A stretch of 64,000 nucleotides of DNA from Bin87 sp965204905 (GTDB lineage: Bacteria; Chloroflexota; Dehalococcoidia; Lucifugimonadales; UBA3495), in contig OZ242042.1 in the NCBI GenBank assembly GCA_965204905.1, positions 3,410,001 through 3,474,000 of the forward strand, given 5' to 3'. The translations under genes and the position numbers were made by a program. The notes under the pieces were generated by a model that was not told the DNA's origin, made no database searches, and worked only from the letters and a program-made list of their open reading frames with translations. Shown piece after piece: positions 50,572 through 58,935 of the stretch. Within the stretch, counting starts at the first letter, position 1. Every line of letters begins with the position of its first letter.

Positions 50572-51219
50572 ATGTCCATCCGCTACGGCGTGAGCCTGCT
50601 CACCGACCCCGACTTCACCGCCCGCGCCTACCGGGCGCGCCAGCTGATCTGCGGCCAGTACGCTTGCTGGGCCGCCGAGATGCACATGCTCCACATGCCC
50701 ATGTCCGACTACTTCCCCCTGGATGCCGACGGTGCGGGCGCGAACGAAGCGCAACTGGCCGGTGATCTGGAGCGGCTGGCGGATCGTTACCGTCGGGTGT
50801 CCCCGCGTTTCCCCATCTTCAACCGGGGCATAACCACCACCCGCACGTCTGAGTCCGACGGCAACATCTGGATCGACTTCTCGCCCGAGGTGGTCAACGA
50901 GTCCCTCTACCGCCTCCAGTCCATGGTGGCCGACCTGCTGGAGCGCAACCCCGCCGTCGGCGGCAGCCGTCATGTCTTCAGCCCCGACTTCCCACCTCAG
51001 ATTCCCCTGATGTCCCACGCCGACCTGCCCGATTCGGTATTCGACGGCGCGTTGGATTTCGCCCGCGCCATCACCGACGACCTGAAGGTCTCCCAGATCA
51101 CCCGCGCCTGGCGCCTGGCCCTTACGCGCTTCGAGTCCAACGCCGCCGGCGACGACTGGTCCGGCGGACGCTGGGCCACCGACCTCTCGTGGCGCGCCAT
51201 CGGCAGCTACAGCCTCTGA
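50572..51219 (+). CDS. Uncharacterised protein, possibly 2H-phosphoesterase-like
   Basis: 215 residues from ATG 50572 (GGAG 8 bases upstream). It starts SIRYGVSLLTDPDFTARAYRARQLICGQYACWAAEMHMLHMPMSDYF. Opening with a short strand, a helix and an H-x-P-M strand vaguely resembles 2'-5' ligase/2H phosphoesterases, but the second H-x-T motif is not evident (SQITRAW). The middle includes an ASP-rich strand WIDFSPEVVNESLYRLQSMV. Function unknown. Confidence 0.6.
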   Translation: MSIRYGVSLLTDPDFTARAYRARQLICGQYACWAAEMHMLHMPMSDYFPLDADGAGANEAQLAGDLERLADRYRRVSPRFPIFNRGITTTRTSESDGNIWIDFSPEVVNESLYRLQSMVADLLERNPAVGGSRHVFSPDFPPQIPLMSHADLPDSVFDGALDFARAITDDLKVSQITRAWRLALTRFESNAAGDDWSGGRWATDLSWRAIGSYSL

Positions 51220-51305
51220 ACCGATGCGCTATAATGCCGGCACAGTTTAGCTATCCCCGTCATTCCAGATCAATTATTCTTGCCATAGCTCGCAGATAGC
51301 TCATC

Positions 51306-51734
51306 ATGGAAACTCTATCCCTCATCGGAACTATCGTCGGCATCGCTACTTTCATAGTGCTGGTCGGCGGCGGCTTCTTCTGGTGGGGCCGTATGTCATA
51401 TCGGGTTGACTACCTGGCTCGTGACGTGCAGTCCCTACAAGATGACGTTCAGACCCTGCGGGGTGAGGTGAAAGCGGCGCGGGAAGAACAGAAAGCTGCC
51501 ATGACCGCGTTGCGGGAAGAACAGAAGGCCGACATGACCGCGTTGCGGGAAGAACAGAAGGCCAATATGGCTACCCTGCGTAACGAAATCCTACGCAGCG
51601 AGCAACGGATACTCACGGCCCTGGCGAATCACTCTCACGTTGCGCCCGACGCCGGCCAGCCGGTGTTCCGGTTCCCGACGGGAATGGAAGCGCCCGAACC
51701 GGCCGCCGCTGACGGAGCCCCAGTAGAAGTATAG
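51306..51734 (+). CDS. Membrane-anchored coiled-coil protein with 11-residue repeats
   Basis: 142 residues. An N-terminal membrane helix (IGTIVGIATFIVLVGGGFFWW), then a coiled coil containing three direct copies of REEQKA-x-M-x-x-L (33 bases each, 51480-51578), and a Pro/Ala-rich tail. The 11-residue period fits a right-handed coil. TATAAT near 51230 may be its -10 box. Function unknown; the topology suggests a cytoplasmic filament or tether. Confidence 0.6.
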   Translation: METLSLIGTIVGIATFIVLVGGGFFWWGRMSYRVDYLARDVQSLQDDVQTLRGEVKAAREEQKAAMTALREEQKADMTALREEQKANMATLRNEILRSEQRILTALANHSHVAPDAGQPVFRFPTGMEAPEPAAADGAPVEV

Positions 51735-51746
51735 TCGGAATACGCA

Positions 51747-52571
51747 CTAGGCGGGAAACGCCCGGTCCAACCTCTGCCGTTGCTCCGGCGTCAGATGCCA
51801 GCCCGACGCCGCGCAGTTTTCCTCGGTACGCGCCACACTGTTGGACTTTGGAATGGCGATCATCCCGTCCTGGTCCGCTACCCAGTTCAGCGCCACCTGC
51901 GCCGCCGTTTTGCCCGTCTCATCAGCAATATCGGCCAATGCCTGCTGGTCGCGGCTCAACCCCAGCGCCCTACGTAGTCGTCCGCCTCCGTTGCCCACCA
52001 ACGCGCCCTCGTGCAGCGGCGAGTACGCGATGATCGCTACGTCGTTCTGAAGGCAGTACGGAATGACATCGCGTTCAGCCCGGCGCCGGCGCAGGTTGTA
52101 GAGAATCTGGTTGGATACGATGGGGTTGTTCTGCATCGCCGCCTGGGCATCCCGCATATCATCCACCGAGAAATTGCTGACTCCGATGTAGTCCACCAGC
52201 CCGTCGGCAACCAACTGCGCCATGGCCCGCATGGTTTCCGCTATGGGCACCCGCGGGTTGGGCCAGTGGATCTGGTACAGGTCGATCTTGTCCACGCCCA
52301 GCAGGCGCAGGCTCTGGTCAGCCGCCCGCAGCACCGCGTCGTAGCGCAGGTTGCCGCCCAGCACTTTAGTGGCGATGAACACCCGCTCACGCATCCCGGC
52401 GATGGCCTCGCCCACCTGGTCCTCGGTGCGGTACATCTCCGCCGTGTCGATGAAATTCGCCCCCAGCTCAATCCCCCGGCGCAGCGGCTCCGGCCCGCCC
52501 GTATAACGCCACGTCCCCAACCCGATCTCAGGAACCATCACGCCCGATGCTCCCAACCGTTTCAATTCCAT
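51747..52571 (-). CDS. Aldo/keto reductase
   Basis: 274 residues from ATG 52571 (GGGAGG upstream). Catalytic tetrad Asp42 (FIDTAEMY), Tyr47, Lys69 (IATKV), His102 (YQIHWPNP). NADP-binding segment IPKSNSVARTEENCAA near the end. Reduces small carbonyl compounds. Its start overlaps the end of the MFS gene by 10 bases. A much longer frame to 54203 is an artefact of reading the MFS region in the wrong frame. Confidence 0.92.
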   Translation of the reverse strand: MELKRLGASGVMVPEIGLGTWRYTGGPEPLRRGIELGANFIDTAEMYRTEDQVGEAIAGMRERVFIATKVLGGNLRYDAVLRAADQSLRLLGVDKIDLYQIHWPNPRVPIAETMRAMAQLVADGLVDYIGVSNFSVDDMRDAQAAMQNNPIVSNQILYNLRRRRAERDVIPYCLQNDVAIIAYSPLHEGALVGNGGGRLRRALGLSRDQQALADIADETGKTAAQVALNWVADQDGMIAIPKSNSVARTEENCAASGWHLTPEQRQRLDRAFPA

Positions 52572-54109
52572 GATATTTCCTCCCGTTCTCTCGCGCTCGC
52601 CCGCATCAATATCGCCGGCACGATGGCTGCCAGCGCAATCACCCCTGCCGCCCGGTAGAAGCTCTGGAACAGGTCCAGGCTGGCCGTCTGCAATGTTTCC
52701 CGGTATTCCACCAGGGCCTGCGCCCGGGCTACGGCGTCCAGACCCGGCATCATCAGCGGTGAGGGCGTTTCGACCAGGATGGCCAGGAATTCGTTGACGC
52801 CCCACGCCGACAGTGCAGCCATCCCCAGCGTCATGCCCAGCATCCGCGACACCACCACCATAGACGCCACCAGCGCCCGGTAGTCCGACGGCGCGGCGGC
52901 GATGGCCCGGTGCATCAGCGGCGCGATGACCAGCCCGAACCCGACGCCGGCCACCACCATGTCCAGCGTCAGCCTTGGCTCCGCGATGTCCAGCGGCCAG
53001 CCGCTCAGCCGGAACATGCCCGCCGCGATCAGCGCCAGCCCGACCACGGCCATCCACCGGGCATCCACCCAGCGCAGCAGCCACCCTCCCACAATGGCGA
53101 ACACCGGTATCGTTGCCGTCATACGTAGCAGCCACAGCGCGGCGGTGGTTACATCCACCGGACGCTCGGGCCGGTTCATCACCGTGTTGGCCATGATTAC
53201 CGTCGTGGCCATGGCGATGATCAGCGCGACGCCTACGAGAAGCTGGCAGGCGTTGGCGGTTACGAACGCCCACGCCCGGAACAGCACTGCCGACAGCAAC
53301 GGCTGCGCCGTCCGCCGCTGCGACCACACCAGAGCCGTCACGCACACCGCGAATCCGGCCAGCAGCAGGTAGGGCGTCCACGACGACAGCCGGAACAGCC
53401 CCTCGTGGGCGAAGGCCAGCGACAGCAGCACCAGCGCCCCGGTCAGGATCGCCGCGCCCCGGTAGTCCATGCGCGTTTCGGATGCGGCCTGTTTCGGCAC
53501 CCAGAGCAGCACCGCCGCGATTACTGCCGCCTGCGGCACGTTGAGCCAGAAGATGGCCCGCCAGCCCCAGAGCTCGATGACTGCGCCGCCGTAGGCCGGC
53601 CCCAGCATGCTGCCCGCCTCCGCCGCGCCGGCCACGATGCCCAGCGCCAAGCCCCGTTGCTGTGGCGTCGTCAGGCCGGCGGCGATGGCCAGGCTGATGG
53701 GCACCGCGCCGCCGCCGCCGATGGCCTGGATTACCCGCGCGACGATAATCTGGTCCAACGGTTCCAGCAACCCGTTCAGCCACTCCGACTCGCCGGACAA
53801 CGCCACCAGCGTCGTCCCGATGCTGAATACCGCGAGCGATGCCCAGTAGATGCGGACGTATCCGTGCACGTCGGCCAGCCGTCCCAGCAGCGGCATCGCC
53901 ACCGTGTAGCCCAGCAGGTAGGCCGTCACCACCCAGATCACCGACTCCAGCCGGATGATGGGCACCTTCAGGTCGGCCATCACCGCCGGCAGGGCGGTCA
54001 CCACCACCGTCTGGTCGAGGGCGGTGATGAACGCGCCGCACGCCACCACGGCGACCAGCGCCCATTGACGGCGGGACGAGATTGACGCTTGGTTCGACAG
54101 GCTCACCAT
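52562..54109 (-). CDS. MFS exporter, DHA2/EmrB-QacA type (14 TM)
   Basis: 515 residues, about 14 membrane segments. DHA2 features are FITALDQTVVVTALPAVMADL, WVVTAYLLGYTVAMPLLGRLADVHG and IGGGGAVPISLAIAAGL. The N-terminal residues MVSLSNQ are encoded by a dispersed repeat (54091-54115), so the true start may be further inside. It directly follows an LppX/LprG-like lipoprotein gene, the same pairing as mycobacterial lprG and the exporter P55, which move lipids to the envelope. Aldo/keto reductase follows with a 10-base overlap. Confidence 0.9.
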   Translation of the reverse strand: MVSLSNQASISSRRQWALVAVVACGAFITALDQTVVVTALPAVMADLKVPIIRLESVIWVVTAYLLGYTVAMPLLGRLADVHGYVRIYWASLAVFSIGTTLVALSGESEWLNGLLEPLDQIIVARVIQAIGGGGAVPISLAIAAGLTTPQQRGLALGIVAGAAEAGSMLGPAYGGAVIELWGWRAIFWLNVPQAAVIAAVLLWVPKQAASETRMDYRGAAILTGALVLLSLAFAHEGLFRLSSWTPYLLLAGFAVCVTALVWSQRRTAQPLLSAVLFRAWAFVTANACQLLVGVALIIAMATTVIMANTVMNRPERPVDVTTAALWLLRMTATIPVFAIVGGWLLRWVDARWMAVVGLALIAAGMFRLSGWPLDIAEPRLTLDMVVAGVGFGLVIAPLMHRAIAAAPSDYRALVASMVVVSRMLGMTLGMAALSAWGVNEFLAILVETPSPLMMPGLDAVARAQALVEYRETLQTASLDLFQSFYRAAGVIALAAIVPAILMRASAREREEISWN

Positions 54110-54115
54110 GAGCGG
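54091..54115 (+). repeat. GGTTCGACAGGCTCA dispersed repeat, covers the MFS start
   Basis: GGTTCGACAGGCTCACCATG plus AGCGG. The MFS start codon lies within it. Related copies lie at 54965-54989 (inverted) and 55000-55024 (direct), flanking the lipoprotein gene. Confidence 0.75.
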
Positions 54116-54144
54116 GGCCGCTGTTCCCCTGTGACGGAAGAGAA

Positions 54145-54939
54145 TCAGCCGCCGGTGAGATCAGTGAAATCGGTGGGCGGTTGGATGTTGATGTCTCCAT
54201 CAATGTTCGTCAGCAGGATCTCGCGCACGGTATCCGGCTGGTCGAAGGGGCCCACGGGGCCGGCGAGGCGCAGTTTCCGCAGCAGCTTCCGTTCCGTGTC
54301 GGTCCAGACGTCTATCTGCACAACCTGGCTGGCATCCGGATTCAGCGGCAGCCAGTCCAGCAGCGTCGCCGGAGCCTCCCCGGATATTCTGTACGCGGCC
54401 TGCCCATCCAGGCTTTCCTGGCCGGCCAGGACCGGGTCGGTGACCCCGGCAACCACATCGGCAACCAGGATATTCAGCCGGTCTACCGGTATCGGCGACA
54501 TCGCGGGGGGTTGCTTCATCCACGCGCCCGACAGTGGGTCCGTCGCGTAGTAGGCGTCCCCGGTGATCACCGCCAGCATCTGGATGTAAATGCCCGATTC
54601 CGGGTCGGTCTGAGCATCCGGCACCAGGTAGGCGTCAATCGAAAGGTCCGCGCCCTGCTGGCTTTCCCAGGCCCCGCTGGCCTCGGTCATCTTTGCGCTG
54701 AAACCCGGGATGAAAATGGCGCCCGTTTCGTGCCGCACCACGAACTCGGTGGATTTCAGGGCGCGCAGGTTCGCCGCCGTCTCTTCAATCAGCAGCGCCG
54801 GGTCCGGCGGCGGAGTGGGTGTCGGCGGAACCGGCGTAGATGTCGGCGCGGCAGTGGGGGCGGGCGGCCCGGCGCAGGCCACGGTTAAAATAGTCAGCGC
54901 CAGAACGATGATGGCCCAGGGTCTTTTCAAAATAGTCAT
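54145..54939 (-). CDS. LppX/LprG-like lipoprotein
   Basis: 264 residues from ATG 54939. Signal with lipobox TVAC (Cys22), a Pro/Thr linker (PAPTAAPTSTPVPPTPTPPP), then a LolA-like fold: LLIEETAANLRALKSTEFVVRHE, IDAYLV, and YRISGEAPATLLDWLPL with a late VVQIDVWTDTERKLLRKLRL. LppX/LprG proteins carry acylated lipids across the envelope. It is directly upstream of a DHA2 exporter, as in mycobacterial lprG-P55. Confidence 0.8.
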   Translation of the reverse strand: MTILKRPWAIIVLALTILTVACAGPPAPTAAPTSTPVPPTPTPPPDPALLIEETAANLRALKSTEFVVRHETGAIFIPGFSAKMTEASGAWESQQGADLSIDAYLVPDAQTDPESGIYIQMLAVITGDAYYATDPLSGAWMKQPPAMSPIPVDRLNILVADVVAGVTDPVLAGQESLDGQAAYRISGEAPATLLDWLPLNPDASQVVQIDVWTDTERKLLRKLRLAGPVGPFDQPDTVREILLTNIDGDINIQPPTDFTDLTGG

Positions 54940-54964
54940 TGTCCGCTCAAAACGCCACTGTCCT

Positions 54965-55024
54965 CCGCTCATGGTGAGATTGTCGAACCATGAGAGTGTC
55001 CTTCGACAGGCTCAGGACGAGCGG
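54965..55024. repeat. Inverted pair of the GGTTCGACAGGCTCA repeat
   Basis: 54965-54989 is an inverted copy and 55000-55024 a direct copy (CCTTCGACAGGCTCAGGACG plus AGCGG), separated by 10 bases. The head-to-head arrangement can form a long hairpin, like REP/BIME elements. It lies upstream of the lipoprotein gene and after the stop of the next gene. Confidence 0.7.
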
Positions 55025-55056
55025 AAATGCCAACATCAGCGGCGACTTTGGGTCTC

Positions 55057-56436
55057 TTACCGGGGCGACCACACGGCGATGCCGCCGGCCGCGATGTCTC
55101 GCAGGCCGCCCGGTTCTCCCACTTCCGTCACGTACACGTGCGGCCCGGCAGCTCCGCTGCCATTCCGCCGCTGCGAGAGGTATTGCTGGTTGCCGGCCAC
55201 CACCAGCGCCGACCCGTCGGGCGCCCACGGCGAATGGCTGCGCGCGTATTGGTCGAAGAACGCCAACATCAAAAAGGTTTCCCCACTGGGTGAAAACCGC
55301 AGCCCGCCCACGGCGTCGTCCGATTCGGCAGATTCCGGCTGTCTCGTGTCGCCGTGGGCGATCCGCCATTCCATGGTCCGCTCTTCGCTGTTCAGGGCCA
55401 CCCATGCCAGCCGATTACCGTCCGGTTCCCAGAAAAAGCCCAGCACCCAATCGTCTTCCCGGATGGTGCGTTCCGCGCTGCCATCGGCGGCCACCATGCG
55501 CAGCCGGCGGTATGCCGGCGAGCCTTCGTCCTGGCGGTCGGCTACGGCCAGGACACGGCCATCCGACGACCAAAGGAAAGCGCAGGCTCCCTCCACCTCG
55601 GCCAGACGCATCGGTGGATAGTTGGCTTCATAGGGCTTGCCCAACCACAGGGCTTCGCTGTCGCCGCCGGGAGCCGACCAGGCCAACGTGGCTCCGTCGG
55701 GCGACCACGCCGGGGTGCGAAACGAGCGCGACCGAGCGATGGGCCGCACCGAGAACGAGGTGCCAGCGTCGTTCAGGGTCAGCACCATCAACTCCTGGCC
55801 GCTGTGCACCGCCACGGCCCGGCTGTCCGGCGACCAGTCGAAGTACAATGGCGCTCCCCGTACTATCGGCATCCCAGACGATGTAACCGCTTCGCCATCC
55901 GCCGGGTTAGCCTCAATCACGTACAGTGACAGTCCTTCCGGCGTGGCAGCGGTGATGCCCAGCATCTGGCCGTTGGGCGACCATTGCACGTAGTGGGGCG
56001 TGCCTTCGGCGATGGTTAGCGGCGCCGAATTGACGAACACCGCGCCGCCCACGCCGCTGGAGGATTCCAGCGTCTGCACGCTCATCTCGGCCTCGGACGG
56101 ACGGCTGCCACTGATCAGCGACACTGCGATTCGACTCCCGTCCGGCGACCAGACGGGCCAGCCGTAGAGTCGGGTTTCCCGCGCGGGTTGAGCCACGATG
56201 CCGCCCATGCGTCCCGTCGCGTCGGCAATCGCCCCGGTGGTGAGCGTGCTGCGGTCGCTGCCGTCGGGGTTGATGGTTACCAACTGCCCGTCGGAGGCTA
56301 TGTAGGCGATGCGGTTTATGGTCATGGGATCGTGTGGTGCGCTGACTTTGCTGTCCGGGGCGCACGCCAGCGTGGTTGCCAGTACGAAAACTCCGATGGC
56401 AGCGAATGCCAGCAAGCAGTTGGTTAGCGTGGGCAT
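55057..56436 (-). CDS. TolB-like/PD40 beta-propeller lipoprotein
   Basis: 459 residues from ATG 56436. Lipobox TLAC (Cys25). Repeated WSPDGSRIAVSL, WSPNGQMLGITA, WSPDSRAVAVHS, WSPDGATLAWSA, WSSDGRVLAVAD and WAPDGSALVVAG blades are the WD40-like PD40 pattern of TolB C-terminal domains. No TolB amidohydrolase or N-terminal domain is present, so this is a stand-alone surface propeller. Function unknown. Confidence 0.85.
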   Translation of the reverse strand: MPTLTNCLLAFAAIGVFVLATTLACAPDSKVSAPHDPMTINRIAYIASDGQLVTINPDGSDRSTLTTGAIADATGRMGGIVAQPARETRLYGWPVWSPDGSRIAVSLISGSRPSEAEMSVQTLESSSGVGGAVFVNSAPLTIAEGTPHYVQWSPNGQMLGITAATPEGLSLYVIEANPADGEAVTSSGMPIVRGAPLYFDWSPDSRAVAVHSGQELMVLTLNDAGTSFSVRPIARSRSFRTPAWSPDGATLAWSAPGGDSEALWLGKPYEANYPPMRLAEVEGACAFLWSSDGRVLAVADRQDEGSPAYRRLRMVAADGSAERTIREDDWVLGFFWEPDGNRLAWVALNSEERTMEWRIAHGDTRQPESAESDDAVGGLRFSPSGETFLMLAFFDQYARSHSPWAPDGSALVVAGNQQYLSQRRNGSGAAGPHVYVTEVGEPGGLRDIAAGGIAVWSPR

Positions 56437-56502
56437 CGCGGGTACGGTAACACCCGGCCCCCGGTTTGGCAAACGCGAGCCGATGTTATGATTACGCGGC
56501 CG

Positions 56503-57171
56503 CTAGCCTGTTTCCAAGCGTAGATCTTGGCTAGGCAGCATTGGATTTACCACCGCCCAAATCGCAGCAGCAACATCATCAATGGAATGATTGGCATCTA
56601 TTCGCTTCCAAGTATCCAGATTGCGTTCTGCTTGCCGCAAAAAGCCGCGTCGCACACGTTCGTGAAATGCCATAGTCTCTTCTTCAAAACGGTCGGGGGC
56701 ATCGCCGATAGGCAACGCCAATTGGAAAAGGCGATTGTTGACCCGCTCCAAACCGATCACAGGATCAATATCAAGCAAGATAGTCATATCAGGATAAAGG
56801 CCATCAGTTGCCAGGTTGTTCAGCAAATGTATTTTCTCTAAATCCAATCCGCGCCCATATCCTTGGTAAGCAACCGTAGAACCGGCGAAACGGTCGCAAA
56901 CGACGACGGCTCCCGTTTCCAATTCTGGCCGAATCCGTTCGGCGACTAATTCGGCCCTTGACGCTTCAAACATCAAAAGCTCCGCGATGTCCGAAACAGG
57001 TAAATCGCCGATCAAATAATTGCGCAGGTAATCGCCCAGAAGCGTTGAACCGGGCTCGTGGAGAGGGACGACTCGATAGTCTTGTCTCAGCAACGCGTCT
57101 GCGAGAAGGGTGGATTGAGTCGATTTGCCGGCGCCTTCGCCGCCCTCAAACGCTATGAAAAGACCGGACAT
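56503..57171 (-). CDS. tmk: Thymidylate kinase
   Basis: 222 residues from ATG 57171. P-loop FEGGEGAGKST (8-18), then the nucleotide-base segment DRFAGSTVAYQGYGRGLD. Phosphorylates dTMP to dTDP. The upstream frame to 57255 runs through the GTAGGGGCG palindrome and is not coding. GC and AT use are closer to the AT-rich end for this window (long A/T stretches in codons), unlike neighbouring pdx genes. It is last in the pdxS-pdxT-ATPase-tmk run, separated from the ATPase gene by 87 bases that hold the palindrome. Confidence 0.93.
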   Translation of the reverse strand: MSGLFIAFEGGEGAGKSTQSTLLADALLRQDYRVVPLHEPGSTLLGDYLRNYLIGDLPVSDIAELLMFEASRAELVAERIRPELETGAVVVCDRFAGSTVAYQGYGRGLDLEKIHLLNNLATDGLYPDMTILLDIDPVIGLERVNNRLFQLALPIGDAPDRFEEETMAFHERVRRGFLRQAERNLDTWKRIDANHSIDDVAAAIWAVVNPMLPSQDLRLETG

Positions 57172-57209
57172 CGCTGTAGTTCCCTTATGTTGATTTCTAC
57201 GACGCACTT

Positions 57210-57237
57210 GTAGGGGCGACGCATGCGTCGCCCCTAC
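57210..57237. repeat. Dispersed palindrome, GTAGGGGCG family, copy 2
   Basis: A perfect 28-base palindrome, GTAGGGGCGACGCA and complement. It has the same outer core as 1014-1042 with a different centre. It lies between the ATPase gene and tmk on the minus strand. Confidence 0.75.
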
Positions 57238-57258
57238 ATCCTCGTTTGACGTCAACGA

Positions 57259-58923
57259 CTAGGGGCGGTAGATGAGCACGGCGCGCTGCGGGTCCCGGCC
57301 CCGGCTGGTGGACGCCAGGTTGAATTCCTCGGCCAGCATGTGTTGCAGGCGCCGGATGTACGGACGCTGGGGTTCCAGCTGCACGCTGAACTCGCCGGAC
57401 AGTACCCGGCGCGCCGCATCCTCCGCCTCGGCGCGGGCGGCGGCCTCAGCCTCAGCGTTCGCCTCTTCCTTGTGGCGTCCGGATGGCGGCGGCAATTGGA
57501 TGCCCTGATCCCGCGCTATCGACGTCAGGAAATCGCTCACCTGCGGGACGGTGTTCTTACGCAGGACGTACACCGGCACGCTATTGTCTTCGGCAACGCG
57601 CACCAACTGACTGCCCCGGCGGTAGTGGTTCTTGGTGGTGAGCAGCACGTTGGCCCTACGCAGTTCGCTCACGATCTCAGCCGTCGCGCCCCGTTCGGCC
57701 AGCGCCGCCTCAACCTTGTCCCGGCTGACACCGAACAGGAAGATCCGCGCGTCCAAGCGAGGGCCCGCCGATCCGCTAGCGTCCGGTTCGTCCTGGAAGC
57801 GTTCCGGTGGATACTGCTCGTAGGTGTCCTGCCCGCGTCCGTTTCGGTTTCTGCCTCGCCGACCACGGATTTCGTTCGCGGCCCAGGGCGTCGGCGCGGC
57901 CTCGTTCTGGCGAGTGGCGGCGGTTCGCGTGATGTTGCCGTCTTCGTTCAGCTGGCGAACCTCCGGCTCCACGGGATAGCCGCGCAACCACTGGTCAACC
58001 ACCTGGGCCACGTCGTCGTGCACCGCGACCTCGTTCCAGTCCTGAATTTCCACCACCACGTCGAAGGTTGGCGGGGCCTTGCGCTCCAGCACGGTTTTCT
58101 GCGTGCCCCGGAACCGCGCTTCCTGGTCGCCCAATGTTACGGTCTGCACGCCGCCGATGAGGTCCGACAGCGTCGGGTTCATGATGAGGTTGTCCAGCGT
58201 ATTGCCGTGGGCGGTGGCCACCAACTGGACGCCGCGCTCGGCGATGGTGCGCGCGGCCGCCGCCTCCTGCGTGGTGCCCATCTCGTCGATGATGATGACC
58301 TGGGGCATGTGGTTTTCCACAGCCTCGATCATCACACCGTGCTGTTCGGTGGGCGCGGGCACCTGCATCCGGCGGGCGTGTCCGATGGCCGGGTGCGGGA
58401 TATCCCCGTCGCCGGCGATTTCGTTGGACGTATCGACGATGATCACGCGCTTGCGGGCCTCGTCGGCCAGCACTCGGGCAACCTCGCGCAGCATTGTGGT
58501 CTTGCCAACGCCGGGGCGGCCCAGCAGCAGTATGTTCTTACCGCCGTAGGCCAGGTCTTCGATTATCTTGATAGTGCCGAATACCGCCCGCCCCACCCGG
58601 CAGGTAATGCCAACCACGCTGCCGTTGCGGTTGCGGATGGCCGAAATGCGGTGCAGCGTGCGCTCCATTCCCGCCCGGTTGTCTCCGCCGAAATCGCCGA
58701 CGCCGGACACCACGTGTTGCAGGTCTTCCCGCCCGACGGGTTCCTCATCCAGTATCACGTCGCCGGACGAAAAACGCGCTTCCGGAGGCCGGCCCAGGTC
58801 AAGGACGATCTCCAACAGGTCATCAAGGTCGTCCTGCTGTTGCAGGCCGGCCAGTACCCGTGGCGGCAGCACGCTCAGAAGTTGCCGTAGCTCATCGTGG
58901 GCCAGTTGCTCGACCGTTACCAA
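57259..58923 (-). CDS. SpoIIIAA/Ycf45-like ATPase with R3H domain
   Basis: 554 residues. Residues 15-110 form the N-terminal domain, the P-loop is GRPGVGKTTM (135-144), Walker B is VIIIDEMGTTQEAAAA near 203, followed by QLVATAHGNTLDNLIMNP. The linker at about 360-400 is basic (RGRRGRNRNGRG) and disordered. The C-terminus ends in an R3H domain with R-R-L-Q-H, a single-strand nucleic acid binder. The family is conserved in Chloroflexi, cyanobacteria and plastids; its role is unclear. The start is TTG 58923 with AGGAGG 6 bases upstream. Confidence 0.88.
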   Translation of the reverse strand: MVTVEQLAHDELRQLLSVLPPRVLAGLQQQDDLDDLLEIVLDLGRPPEARFSSGDVILDEEPVGREDLQHVVSGVGDFGGDNRAGMERTLHRISAIRNRNGSVVGITCRVGRAVFGTIKIIEDLAYGGKNILLLGRPGVGKTTMLREVARVLADEARKRVIIVDTSNEIAGDGDIPHPAIGHARRMQVPAPTEQHGVMIEAVENHMPQVIIIDEMGTTQEAAAARTIAERGVQLVATAHGNTLDNLIMNPTLSDLIGGVQTVTLGDQEARFRGTQKTVLERKAPPTFDVVVEIQDWNEVAVHDDVAQVVDQWLRGYPVEPEVRQLNEDGNITRTAATRQNEAAPTPWAANEIRGRRGRNRNGRGQDTYEQYPPERFQDEPDASGSAGPRLDARIFLFGVSRDKVEAALAERGATAEIVSELRRANVLLTTKNHYRRGSQLVRVAEDNSVPVYVLRKNTVPQVSDFLTSIARDQGIQLPPPSGRHKEEANAEAEAAARAEAEDAARRVLSGEFSVQLEPQRPYIRRLQHMLAEEFNLASTSRGRDPQRAVLIYRP

Positions 58924-58935
58924 CTATGCCCTCCT

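Noticed and set aside
51747..54203. 818-codon minus-strand frame joining the aldo/keto reductase to upstream sequence
   Set aside because: Only the last 274 codons are real; the rest reads the MFS gene out of frame (Gly/Arg-rich, no motifs).
57340..58890. 516-codon plus-strand frame opposite the SpoIIIAA-like ATPase
   Set aside because: Antisense shadow of a well-supported gene; His/Gly/Arg-rich without motifs.
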